From NCBI GenBank assembly GCA_937875035.1, contig CALNCF010000329.1, positions 1 to 8,451 of the forward strand: a stretch of DNA of 8,451 bases. The letters run 5' to 3'. Below, piece after piece: positions 1-6,131 of this stretch. This DNA comes from an uncultured Sphingobacteriaceae bacterium (GTDB lineage: Bacteria; Bacteroidota; Bacteroidia; Sphingobacteriales; Sphingobacteriaceae). A program made the translations under genes and the position numbers. Position 1 is the stretch's first letter. Every line of letters starts with the position of its first letter. The notes beneath the pieces are model-generated. The model saw nothing but the letters and a program-made list of their open reading frames with translations, was not told the DNA's origin and searched no databases.

Positions 1-735
1 TACCTGCTGGGTTTCTTTGCTGCCATTCTTTCTTCCCTGGTCATGAAATACATCATCCGGACCCGCGAGCGCAGCTACTTTATTATGGAGCTCCCGGGGG
101 ATCGTATGCCACGCTGGAACAACATCGGCATCACCATCTTCAATAAATCAAAAACATTCGTTACCGAAGCCGGTAAGGTGATCCTGGCGGTCTCCATTAT
201 ACTCTGGGTGCTGGCATCGTACGGGCCTTCGGGTCGTTTCGATGCGATCGATGCCCGGTACGCGCAATTGGAAGCTGAACAAAAGATCAGCCCTGCCGAA
301 ATGGAACGGAATATCGGCGCCGAAAAGCTGGAAGCTTCTTACGCGGGTATCCTGGGTAAGGCGATCGAGCCTGCCATTCGTCCCCTGGGCTTCGACTGGA
401 AGATAGGCATCGCCATCATCACTTCTTTCGCAGCGCGCGAAGTGTTTGTTGGCACCATGGCTACCATTTACAGTGTGCAGGGTGATGACGAGCACCTGGA
501 AACGATCCGCGATAAGATGAGAGAGGCGAAGAACCCGGATACGGGTGAGCCCGTGTTTACCTTCCCGGTGGCTATGTCGCTCATGATCTTCTTCGCTTTT
601 GCCATGCAGTGCATGAGTACCTTTGCCGTTGTATACCGCGAAACGAACGGCTTTAAATGGCCGGTGATCCAACTGATATTCATGACGGGTCTTGCCTACC
701 TGTCTTCACTGCTGGTCTTCCAGCTTCTTTCCTGA
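1..735 (+). CDS. feoB: Ferrous iron transport protein B, C-terminal part (5' end outside window)
   Basis: FeoB is the inner-membrane Fe(II) permease, with a cytosolic N-terminal G domain followed by a polytopic core. Only the last 244 residues are visible. The frame is open from base 1, so the internal ATG at 43 is not the start. Family landmarks, numbered from the first visible codon, are MELPGDRMP at about 29-37 (usual form MELPxYRxP), the membrane segment VILAVSIILWVLAS at about 60-73, PLGFDWKIGIA at about 128-138 followed by the FAAREVFVGT helix, and MQCMSTFAVVYRETNGFKWP at about 202-221 before a final hydrophobic helix. The stretch at about 80-115 is a hydrophilic loop, and a second polar loop lies at about 160-187. 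The GTPase domain and any upstream feoA lie outside the window. The Tyr of the usual ELPxYR motif is replaced by Asp. The assignment is secure; completeness of the full gene cannot be judged. Confidence 0.95.
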   Translation, partial: YLLGFFAAILSSLVMKYIIRTRERSYFIMELPGDRMPRWNNIGITIFNKSKTFVTEAGKVILAVSIILWVLASYGPSGRFDAIDARYAQLEAEQKISPAEMERNIGAEKLEASYAGILGKAIEPAIRPLGFDWKIGIAIITSFAAREVFVGTMATIYSVQGDDEHLETIRDKMREAKNPDTGEPVFTFPVAMSLMIFFAFAMQCMSTFAVVYRETNGFKWPVIQLIFMTGLAYLSSLLVFQLLS

Positions 736-774
736 AGAGGCTTTTTTGCGGGGCTCCCCGTGTCGCTTTCAGGT

Positions 775-787
775 AATTCCCGGAATT
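775..787. repeat. Short perfect palindrome upstream of the SprT-like gene
   Basis: AATTCC, one central C, then GGAATT form a perfect 13-base inverted repeat in the 86-base gap between feoB and the SprT-like gene. It sits where a -33 promoter element for the downstream gene would be expected. It might be an operator half-site pair or simply chance; there is no U-tract, so it is not a terminator. Confidence 0.3.
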
Positions 788-808
788 CTTTTTTCTGTAA
801 CAATTTTT

Positions 809-816
809 TATTTTAG
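809..816 (+). promoter_or_regulatory. Weak Bacteroidota -7-like box for the SprT-like gene
   Basis: TATTTTAG matches the Bacteroidota -7 consensus TAnnTTTG at all but one fixed position. It lies 5 nt before the ATG at 822, similar to the geometry seen at cysS. No convincing TTG is present about 20 nt upstream (TTC at 786-788 is the closest), so this is only a candidate. Confidence 0.3.
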
Positions 817-821
817 TGACG

Positions 822-1433
822 ATGTCGCGTAACCTCGAGGTACTCAAACGTTTTATCCCGGAGCCTGCCGCTCCACTTATTTCCGATTGGGTAGATCACT
901 TACAGGTGGAGCTCAGGATCACCCGTTCCAGGGAAACCGTGCTGGGCGATTATCGTCATCCTTTCGGCGGGAAAGGGCATCGCATCTCTATCAACAACGA
1001 CCTGAATCCCTACGCGTTCCTGATCACGCTTGTGCACGAGTTCGCGCACCTGGTGTGCTGGAACAAGCACCGTAACCTGGTGAAGCCTCATGGTGATGAA
1101 TGGAAGGGTGAGTTTAAAAGGCTAATGCAGCCGTTCTTCCAGATGGATATTTTCCCGGAGAAGATCACTCATGCCTTGCAACGCTACCTGAAAGACCCTG
1201 CGGCTTCGAGCTGCGCCGACCCGGTATTGCTGCGTACCCTCAAAGAGTTCGATACCCGGAACCAGACCGTGTTCGTGAGCGCGATCCCGGCGGGAGGGAA
1301 TTTCCGGTTAAAGAACGGTCGCCTGTTCCAGAAGATGGATAAGGTGCGCACGCGCTTCAAGTGTAAGGAATTGGAAACAGGACGGATCTACCTGTTCAGC
1401 CCGGTAGCGGAAGTATACCAGATCTACGAATAG
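822..1433 (+). CDS. SprT-like zinc metalloprotease-fold protein
   Basis: A protein of 203 residues when started at the ATG at 822; a GTG two codons upstream (816) is the alternative. No Shine-Dalgarno is visible, which is usual in Bacteroidota. The core carries the SprT-family zinc motif HEFAH (H72, E73, H76) and a third likely ligand in the downstream KPHGDEWK segment (H90). The family includes eukaryotic Spartan, which degrades DNA-protein crosslinks, and bacterial SprT, whose role is poorly defined. The C-terminal part (about 150-203) looks beta-rich, with RFKCKELETGRIYLFSP. It has one Cys there (C181) and another at C131, so the CxxC...CxxC zinc ribbon of classical SprT is absent. There is no signal peptide, so it should be cytosolic. 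It may be transcribed with feoB or from its own weak promoter. Proteolytic activity is inferred from the motif only. Confidence 0.85.
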   Translation: MSRNLEVLKRFIPEPAAPLISDWVDHLQVELRITRSRETVLGDYRHPFGGKGHRISINNDLNPYAFLITLVHEFAHLVCWNKHRNLVKPHGDEWKGEFKRLMQPFFQMDIFPEKITHALQRYLKDPAASSCADPVLLRTLKEFDTRNQTVFVSAIPAGGNFRLKNGRLFQKMDKVRTRFKCKELETGRIYLFSPVAEVYQIYE

Positions 1434-1461
1434 TTCGATCTTCAGAAATAAACAAAAAAAT

Positions 1462-1487
1462 AAAGCCCGGTTTAAATGCCGGGCTTT
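1462..1487 (-). terminator. Intrinsic terminator between convergent genes, stronger for the - strand
   Basis: AAAGCCCGG (1462-1470) and CCGGGCTTT (1479-1487) form a perfect 9-bp stem with an 8-nt loop. On the - strand the stem is followed by a T-rich run (complement of the A-run at 1454-1460), giving a classical terminator for the lipoprotein/cysS transcript. On the + strand only a short, interrupted T-run follows, so termination of the SprT-like gene is probably weaker. Confidence 0.9.
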
Positions 1488-1508
1488 GCTTATATAAGAA
1501 GATCGCGG

Positions 1509-2507
1509 TTAGTTTGCTTTTTCCTGGTAGATCAGGGTGAGCAGGGTTTGTCCTACGGCTTTCAGCGACTGGGGATCGATGTTCTCGAGCTTGTCTTCAT
1601 GCGTATGCCAGTGTGTCCAGAATCCTGAAGGACTGCTTTCGTCATGATGAATAATATCGACGGTTGGAATCGCTGCCAGGGTATTGATGTAATAATGATC
1701 ATCGATGATCGGCGGTGTTTGCTTAAAGATGAAGTAAGAGGAGTAGCCGGCTCTCACACCCGCGTCCCAGATCTTGTTAACAAAGGCCGGGGCGAAAGCC
1801 CGCGAAACCTCGTCCTGCGCGTAGGTGGCATGATAGCCGCCTACCATGTCGAGCAGGATGCCGTAATAAGGGCGGTAGTTCGGGGTAGGCTGATTTTTCG
1901 CCCAGTACTGGGAGCCCAGGCAATAGGAATCTTTCATCTCCGGGTATGTGCTGTTTTCGGGCTGACCGTAATCTTCGGCATCAAAGAAAATAATATCGAC
2001 GCCTACTTCCGGCTCCTGTATGGAAAGCTGGCGGGCCACTTCCAGGAGCACGGCCACACCGCTGCCGCCATCATTGGCGCCATCGATCGGCTTGTCCTGG
2101 TCCTTGGTATCCTGGTCGGCGAATGGACGTGTGTCCCAGTGCGCGCATAGCATAATACGCTTCGTTTTTTCCGGGTAAAAAGCCGCGATGATATTTTGGA
2201 TATTCAGCGTTTTGCCGTCGAAGGCTTTCACCCCGGCTTTCTGAACGAATACCTTCCCGTTCGATCTCTCCAGCTCTCTGACCAGGTAGTCCGCGCAGGC
2301 GGCATGTGCTTTGGTATTCGGTACCCTCGGACCGAATGCGACCTGTTCGGCTACATAGCGGAACGCAGAATCGGCGCTGAAATCGGGAACCTTAACCTGT
2401 TGTTCCCGGGCGGTTTCTGTATTGCCCGACTGCCCGGTGGTCGGCTTGTTTTCACAGGCTGTGAGGCATAGCGCCGTTGCCGTGAGCAGGGTATAGATGT
2501 ATTTCAT
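1509..2507 (-). CDS. M28-family lipoprotein, probably a type II glutaminyl-peptide cyclotransferase
   Basis: A 332-residue exported lipoprotein. The start is placed at 2507 because it puts a lipoprotein signal peptide at the N-terminus (MKYIYTLL..., lipobox LTAC, Cys18); an upstream in-frame ATG at 2531 would add eight residues before it. The M28 zinc-hydrolase fold is shown by AHWDTRP (H123), DGANDGGSG (D146), FFDAEDYG (E178, D179), LLDMVGG (D220) and HTHEDKLENID (H301 or H303). IIDDHYY (D270, H271) and IPTVDIIH add further family landmarks. The single-metal arrangement, the DxxxDHY-like segment and the length resemble mammalian-type glutaminyl cyclases of Bacteroidota, which convert N-terminal Gln to pyroglutamate, rather than two-zinc aminopeptidases. 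It should act in the periplasm or at a membrane surface. It follows cysS by 48 nt and is probably co-transcribed with it. Aminopeptidase activity is the main alternative. Family membership is certain; the cyclase call is likely but not proven. Confidence 0.85.
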   Translation of the reverse strand: MKYIYTLLTATALCLTACENKPTTGQSGNTETAREQQVKVPDFSADSAFRYVAEQVAFGPRVPNTKAHAACADYLVRELERSNGKVFVQKAGVKAFDGKTLNIQNIIAAFYPEKTKRIMLCAHWDTRPFADQDTKDQDKPIDGANDGGSGVAVLLEVARQLSIQEPEVGVDIIFFDAEDYGQPENSTYPEMKDSYCLGSQYWAKNQPTPNYRPYYGILLDMVGGYHATYAQDEVSRAFAPAFVNKIWDAGVRAGYSSYFIFKQTPPIIDDHYYINTLAAIPTVDIIHHDESSPSGFWTHWHTHEDKLENIDPQSLKAVGQTLLTLIYQEKAN

Positions 2508-2521
2508 GTTTATATGGATGA

Positions 2522-2543
2522 GCCCGCCCATTGGAAGGCGGGT
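2522..2543 (-). other. GC-rich hairpin in the cysS-lipoprotein gap
   Basis: CCCGCC (2523-2528) pairs with GGCGGG (2537-2542) across an 8-nt loop, with a possible extra G-T pair outside. It falls between the cysS stop and the lipoprotein start. No U-tract follows on the - strand, so it is more likely an RNA-processing or stability element, or a weak attenuator, than a full terminator. Confidence 0.45.
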
Positions 2544-2555
2544 GCTGGTTCTTGC

Positions 2556-4067
2556 TTATTCTTCATAGGCCCATTCGGAGCCGGTCTTGGAATCTTTGAT
2601 CACGATGCCCATCTGCTTGAAGTTGCCGCGGATGAGGTCGACCATGTCGAACTTTTTCTCGGCACGTGCAGCACGATAGGTTTCCATCCACGATTCGATC
2701 ATGCGGTTCGGGTCATCGCGTTCGGTCATCTTTTCTTCACAGATACCCAGGACTTCTTCATTAACGGCAACAAAGGTGCTGATCAGCTTATCGAAGCTTT
2801 CACGGCTGATGCCTGCCATCGGGATAATGCCTGCCTTGATGGAGTTGATCCGTTTCAGCAGGTTATATAATTCGGCAATGGCAATGGCTGTATTGAAGTC
2901 ATTGTTCATGCCTTCGTACACCCTTTCGCAATCGGCGAGGATCTCCTTATCCAGCGCTTCATCTTTGGCGATGCTGCTGTCTTCTGTATATACCAGGGCC
3001 TTCGCGGTGCGCAGCCCGTTGATCATCTTCCGGAGTCCTTTATCTGCGGCTTCCAGGGCTTCGTTAGAGAAGTCGAGGGTGCTGCGGTAATGAGCCTGTA
3101 AAATGAAGAAGCGAATGGTCATAGGGTTATAGGCCCTGGCCAGCACCGGGTGATCGCCGTCGAAGAACTGCGCCAGGTTTACGGCATTCCCCAGCGACTT
3201 GCCCATCTTCTGTCCGTTGATGGTGATCATGTTGTTGTGCATCCAGTATTTCGCAGGGGCTACACCATTGGAGGAACGCGACTGCGCGATCTCGCACTCA
3301 TGGTGAGGGAAGAGCAGGTCCATGCCTCCGCCGTGAATGTCGAATGTTTCGCCCAGGTATTTGGCGCTCATCGCCGAACATTCAATATGCCAGCCCGGAA
3401 AGCCTTCGCTCCATGGGGAGTTCCATCGCATAATATGTTCGGGAGCAGCTTTCTTCCACAGGGCAAAATCGAAAGAGTTTTTCTTCTCTTCCTTGCCTTC
3501 CAGCGTACGGCGCTCTTCGCCCGCATGAGCGATCAGGTCATCGAGGATCCGTCCCGAAAGCTCACCGTAATGCTCATGCTCATTGTATTTCAATACATCA
3601 AAATAGACCGAGCCGTTAGATACATAGGCTAAGCCGGCATCGATAATGCGCTGGATCATCTCTACCTGTTCCTGGATATGCCCGGAAGCGCGGGGCTCGA
3701 TGCTCGGACGGCGCACATTCAGGCGGTCCATGGCCTCGTGGTAGGAGTTGGTGTACATCTGTACGACTTCCATAGGTTCCAACTGCTCGATGCGCGCTTT
3801 CTTCGCGATCTTATCAGCGCCTTCATCCGCGTCATTCTCCAGGTGGCCCACATCGGTAATGTTGCGCACATAGCGCACCTTGTAGCCGATAAAGCTTAAG
3901 TAACGGAAGACGATATCAAACGTAATGGCCGAACGGGCATGACCCAGGTGCGGATCGCCATATACGGTCGGACCGCATACATACATCCCCGCAAAGGGAG
4001 GGTTCATGGCTTTGAATTCTTCTTTATTTCGTGTTAACGAGTTGTATACGCTAAGCTTGCTGTCCAT
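2556..4067 (-). CDS. cysS: Cysteine--tRNA ligase
   Basis: Class I aminoacyl-tRNA synthetase that charges tRNA-Cys in the cytosol, using ATP and L-cysteine. All 503 residues are present, somewhat longer than the E. coli enzyme. The catalytic HIGH motif is PHLGH (about 39-43). The zinc site that selects cysteine is intact: C31 in CGPTVYG, C230 in GWHIECSAMS, and H255 and E259 in LLFPHHECEI, with spacing equal to that of the E. coli ligands. The signature loop reads KMGKSLGN (287-294), Gly replacing the usual second-position Ser; this form is, from memory, common in Bacteroidota. An insertion around 182-197 (HAGEERRTLEGKEEKK) precedes the DFALWK motif. The helical anticodon-binding region fills the C-terminal third. 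The ATG at 4067 is the natural start because YNSLTR, near the N-terminus of the family, follows immediately. No Shine-Dalgarno is present and a promoter lies directly upstream. Confidence 0.98.
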   Translation of the reverse strand: MDSKLSVYNSLTRNKEEFKAMNPPFAGMYVCGPTVYGDPHLGHARSAITFDIVFRYLSFIGYKVRYVRNITDVGHLENDADEGADKIAKKARIEQLEPMEVVQMYTNSYHEAMDRLNVRRPSIEPRASGHIQEQVEMIQRIIDAGLAYVSNGSVYFDVLKYNEHEHYGELSGRILDDLIAHAGEERRTLEGKEEKKNSFDFALWKKAAPEHIMRWNSPWSEGFPGWHIECSAMSAKYLGETFDIHGGGMDLLFPHHECEIAQSRSSNGVAPAKYWMHNNMITINGQKMGKSLGNAVNLAQFFDGDHPVLARAYNPMTIRFFILQAHYRSTLDFSNEALEAADKGLRKMINGLRTAKALVYTEDSSIAKDEALDKEILADCERVYEGMNNDFNTAIAIAELYNLLKRINSIKAGIIPMAGISRESFDKLISTFVAVNEEVLGICEEKMTERDDPNRMIESWMETYRAARAEKKFDMVDLIRGNFKQMGIVIKDSKTGSEWAYEE

Positions 4068-4071
4068 AGTA

Positions 4072-4102
4072 CAAACATAATATTTAATGCGATAACAGGC
4101 AA
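4072..4102 (-). promoter_or_regulatory. Bacteroidota-type promoter for cysS
   Basis: Read on the - strand, TTG (4102-4100), a 20-nt spacer, then TATGTTTG (4079-4072) matches the primary sigma factor consensus of Bacteroidota (TTG/TTTG, about 19-21 nt, TAnnTTTG) at every fixed position. Only 4 nt separate the -7 box from the cysS ATG, so the transcript is expected to start at or within a few bases of the start codon. Confidence 0.75.
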
Positions 4103-4116
4103 TGTGCCGGTATCGC
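4089..4116. repeat. Two-tier inverted repeat over the cysS promoter
   Basis: GCGATA (4089-4094) pairs with TATCGC (4111-4116), and inside it GGCA (4098-4101) pairs with TGCC (4105-4108) around a 3-nt loop. The inner repeat covers the -33 element of the cysS promoter, and the outer arm ends 8 nt after the EEP stop codon. It could be an operator for cysS, a weak terminator or 3'-end stabilizer for the rhomboid-EEP transcript, or both. No strong U-tract follows. Confidence 0.55.
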
Positions 4117-4124
4117 CACAGGAG

Positions 4125-5231
4125 TTAAGGTATATTGATCTCCGCCGCGATGGGATAATGGTCGGAGTATTTCTTTTTGATGACATGATAGCTGTTCACC
4201 CTGAACGACGGATCGCATAAGATATAATCGATCTGGAAATTAGGGAAGGCGCCGCCATACGTAATGCCAAAGCCAGAGCCCTTTTCGCGGAAGGTATTCT
4301 TCAGCTCCTTCGATTTCATAATGGTATGATAGGCGAAGGAGATCGGGGTGTCGTTGAAGTCGCCGCATACGATGACCGGGTAAGGGCTGTCCATAATGGC
4401 GTCGGCTACCAGCTCGGCCTGGTTGCTGCGCCGGATAAAGGCTTGCTTCAGCCGGGAACCGATCCGCTTCGACGATTTCACGTCGGTTTCCGCTTTCTGT
4501 GTCACTTTGTCAAGGTATTCGTAATCTTCCGGCTGGAAATTGATGGATTGCAGATGAATGTTGAACACCCGGATGGTATCCTTTCCGAATTTAATATCGG
4601 TGATGATGCAGGTATTGGCATGCTTACGCTCGTAAAAACGAAGATGCTCTTTGTGTACGATCGGGTATTTGCTGAAAGTGGCAATGGCCAGCACTTCCGC
4701 GTCGATCGTATCGAAATCTTCCATATATACATAAGGCAGCTTCGCGTATTTCATGAGGCTGTCCTTGATGGCATATTCGCCGCGCTTGCGGGTATAGAAT
4801 TCCTGGAAGCAGAGCACGCCGGCCTGCTCTTCAATAAGCATTCCCAGCATCTCGTGCTTGGTCTTCTTTTCGTATTTGTTGGAAGTAAAGGCTTTGAAAA
4901 GATGCGCGTTATAGCTGAGTACCTTCAGGGTGGAATCGCTTTTTACCGTCGTTTGCTTCTCCGAACGGAACGCGAATATATTCTGGTGATGCTGCCAGCC
5001 GGCAATGATCACGGCCAGCGACAGCAGGATGTGCAGCTTAAGCCTGAACAGCCAGTAGATAACGAACAGGATATTGATCAGGAGCAGGAAAGGGTAGGCC
5101 AGTCCGAAGAAGGCGATCATCCAGATCGCTTTCGGATCGATAAAAGATGCCGTATAGCTTAGCAGCAGGGCGAATGCCGCCAGGATGTTAAGCGAGAAGA
5201 AAATCCAACGGAGAAACGGAATCTTTTTCAT
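4125..5231 (-). CDS. Membrane-anchored endonuclease/exonuclease/phosphatase (EEP) family protein
   Basis: A 368-residue protein with an N-terminal membrane domain and a C-terminal EEP (DNase I-like) hydrolase. Hydrophobic segments lie at about 9-28, 35-62 and 67-79. The EEP motifs then follow in order: SYNAH (N108), CFQE (E144, metal ligand), NIHLQS (H226), GDFND (D291, N293), QIDYI (D335) and SDHYP (D357, H358, the catalytic His). All expected metal-dependent phosphodiesterase residues are present, so it should be active. The substrate is unknown: the superfamily includes nucleases, sphingomyelinases and inositol phosphatases. Positive residues before the first and after the second segment suggest three crossings with the catalytic domain in the periplasm, but this is inference. 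The start at 5231 lies 2 nt after the upstream rhomboid stop, without a clear Shine-Dalgarno, so translation is probably coupled to that gene. Confidence 0.88.
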   Translation of the reverse strand: MKKIPFLRWIFFSLNILAAFALLLSYTASFIDPKAIWMIAFFGLAYPFLLLINILFVIYWLFRLKLHILLSLAVIIAGWQHHQNIFAFRSEKQTTVKSDSTLKVLSYNAHLFKAFTSNKYEKKTKHEMLGMLIEEQAGVLCFQEFYTRKRGEYAIKDSLMKYAKLPYVYMEDFDTIDAEVLAIATFSKYPIVHKEHLRFYERKHANTCIITDIKFGKDTIRVFNIHLQSINFQPEDYEYLDKVTQKAETDVKSSKRIGSRLKQAFIRRSNQAELVADAIMDSPYPVIVCGDFNDTPISFAYHTIMKSKELKNTFREKGSGFGITYGGAFPNFQIDYILCDPSFRVNSYHVIKKKYSDHYPIAAEINIP

Positions 5232-5233
5232 GG

Positions 5234-6130
5234 CTATTTCTGATTACTCGCTTTGAACAGGATCTGCTTTTCTTCCTTGCTTAAACTTTCGTAACCCGAT
5301 TTGGATATTTTATCGAGGATGGCATCGATCACGGCCTGGTCTGTTTCTGAATGAGGCTTGCGCGCGCTTTGCGCATTTGTATTCGCCTTGTGCGCAACGC
5401 GAAGCTTTGGCTTCCGGGTGAAAAGGCTGCGCAGCTTTTGCACCTGCCTGTCGATCCCGTTGATGAAGTCGTTTCCTTTTCTCAGCTGCGATACCATGAT
5501 GAAGCCGAACAGGGCGCCACCCAGGTGTGCAAGATGTCCGCCGGAATTGATCGAGCCGATGCCGATCAGGTCGAAGATGAGATAGAACAGGGCAATGTAT
5601 TTTAAGCGGACACTGCCAATGATGAAGAGCATAACGCTGTAATCGGGAAGCAGGGTCGCGGTAGCGAATACAATAGCCATAACCGCACCCGACGCGCCCA
5701 GCGCCTGTGAATATGCGACGGTCGAGGTGAAGAGCGGGAACAGGTTAAAGCAGGCGATGTAAAATACGGCCCCGCTGATCCCTCCCAGGATATAAGTGTA
5801 TACGAATTTCTTATTGCCGAGGTATTCGGTGAGGATCTGCCCGAACCAGTATAGCACCAGCATGTTAAAGAGGATATGGAATACCCCTTCGTGCAGGAAC
5901 ATATAGGTGAAGAGTGTCCAGGGCTTATACAGCAGGCTGTGCAGGGATGCCGGAACGGCAAGCTGCTTCAGCACCCATTGATCGAGGGGCAAGGAAAGCT
6001 GGAACAGCAGGCCCGTTACCCATACCAGCTTAATGAGCACGAATACGGCCACGTTCACAATGATGAATTTCATCAGTGAGTTCCCCGGGTATTGCAGGGT
6101 ACGGCGCAGGTCGCTGAAAACTGAGGTCAT
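5234..6130 (-). CDS. Rhomboid family intramembrane serine protease (second of a tandem pair, with C-terminal tail)
   Basis: An intramembrane protease of 298 residues with the rhomboid catalytic set: GASG with nucleophile S147, HLAHLGG with the catalytic H202 in the last core helix, and HILFN (H85, N89) in the second helix for the oxyanion hole. PWTLFTYMFLH at about 70-80 is also typical. The six-helix core ends near residue 215. A charged, Lys/Arg-rich linker (about 217-262) and a short conserved-looking tail follow (AVIDAILDKISKSGYESLSK near 266-285), of the kind recurrent at the end of Bacteroidota rhomboids. The tail is expected in the cytosol. The start codon lies 1 nt after the stop of the first rhomboid and has a good ribosome site inside that gene. 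Rhomboids cleave transmembrane segments of other proteins; the substrate here is unknown. Confidence 0.93.
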   Translation of the reverse strand: MTSVFSDLRRTLQYPGNSLMKFIIVNVAVFVLIKLVWVTGLLFQLSLPLDQWVLKQLAVPASLHSLLYKPWTLFTYMFLHEGVFHILFNMLVLYWFGQILTEYLGNKKFVYTYILGGISGAVFYIACFNLFPLFTSTVAYSQALGASGAVMAIVFATATLLPDYSVMLFIIGSVRLKYIALFYLIFDLIGIGSINSGGHLAHLGGALFGFIMVSQLRKGNDFINGIDRQVQKLRSLFTRKPKLRVAHKANTNAQSARKPHSETDQAVIDAILDKISKSGYESLSKEEKQILFKASNQK

Positions 6131-6131
6131 C

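Noticed and set aside
287..520. Possible frameshift or degenerate region in feoB because of the unusually polar loop
   Set aside because: The frame is continuous and family motifs occur on both sides; polar loops here are normal for FeoB.
148..672. A 174-codon open frame on the - strand opposite feoB
   Set aside because: The + strand frame matches FeoB throughout; the antisense translation is His/Arg-rich low-information sequence typical of a shadow.
750..765. CGGGG-CT-CCCCG repeat just after feoB as a terminator
   Set aside because: The loop would be only 2 nt unless pairs open, and no T-run follows; the T-run lies before the repeat on the + strand.
1644..2150. A 168-codon open frame on the + strand opposite the lipoprotein gene
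   Set aside because: It is antisense to clear M28 motifs and has no start context or family resemblance of its own.
3174..3206. KMGKS in CysRS as a disabling mutation
   Set aside because: The catalytic Lys residues are kept, the rest of the active site and zinc ligands are intact, and this form is, from memory, usual in Bacteroidota.
3150..3632. A 160-codon open frame on the + strand opposite cysS
   Set aside because: It is antisense to the zinc site and KMGKS region of an intact CysRS; no independent evidence supports it.
4326..5162. A 278-codon open frame on the + strand opposite the EEP gene
   Set aside because: It lies entirely antisense to a gene with a full set of conserved catalytic motifs, and its translation has no recognisable domain. 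It is a codon-bias shadow.
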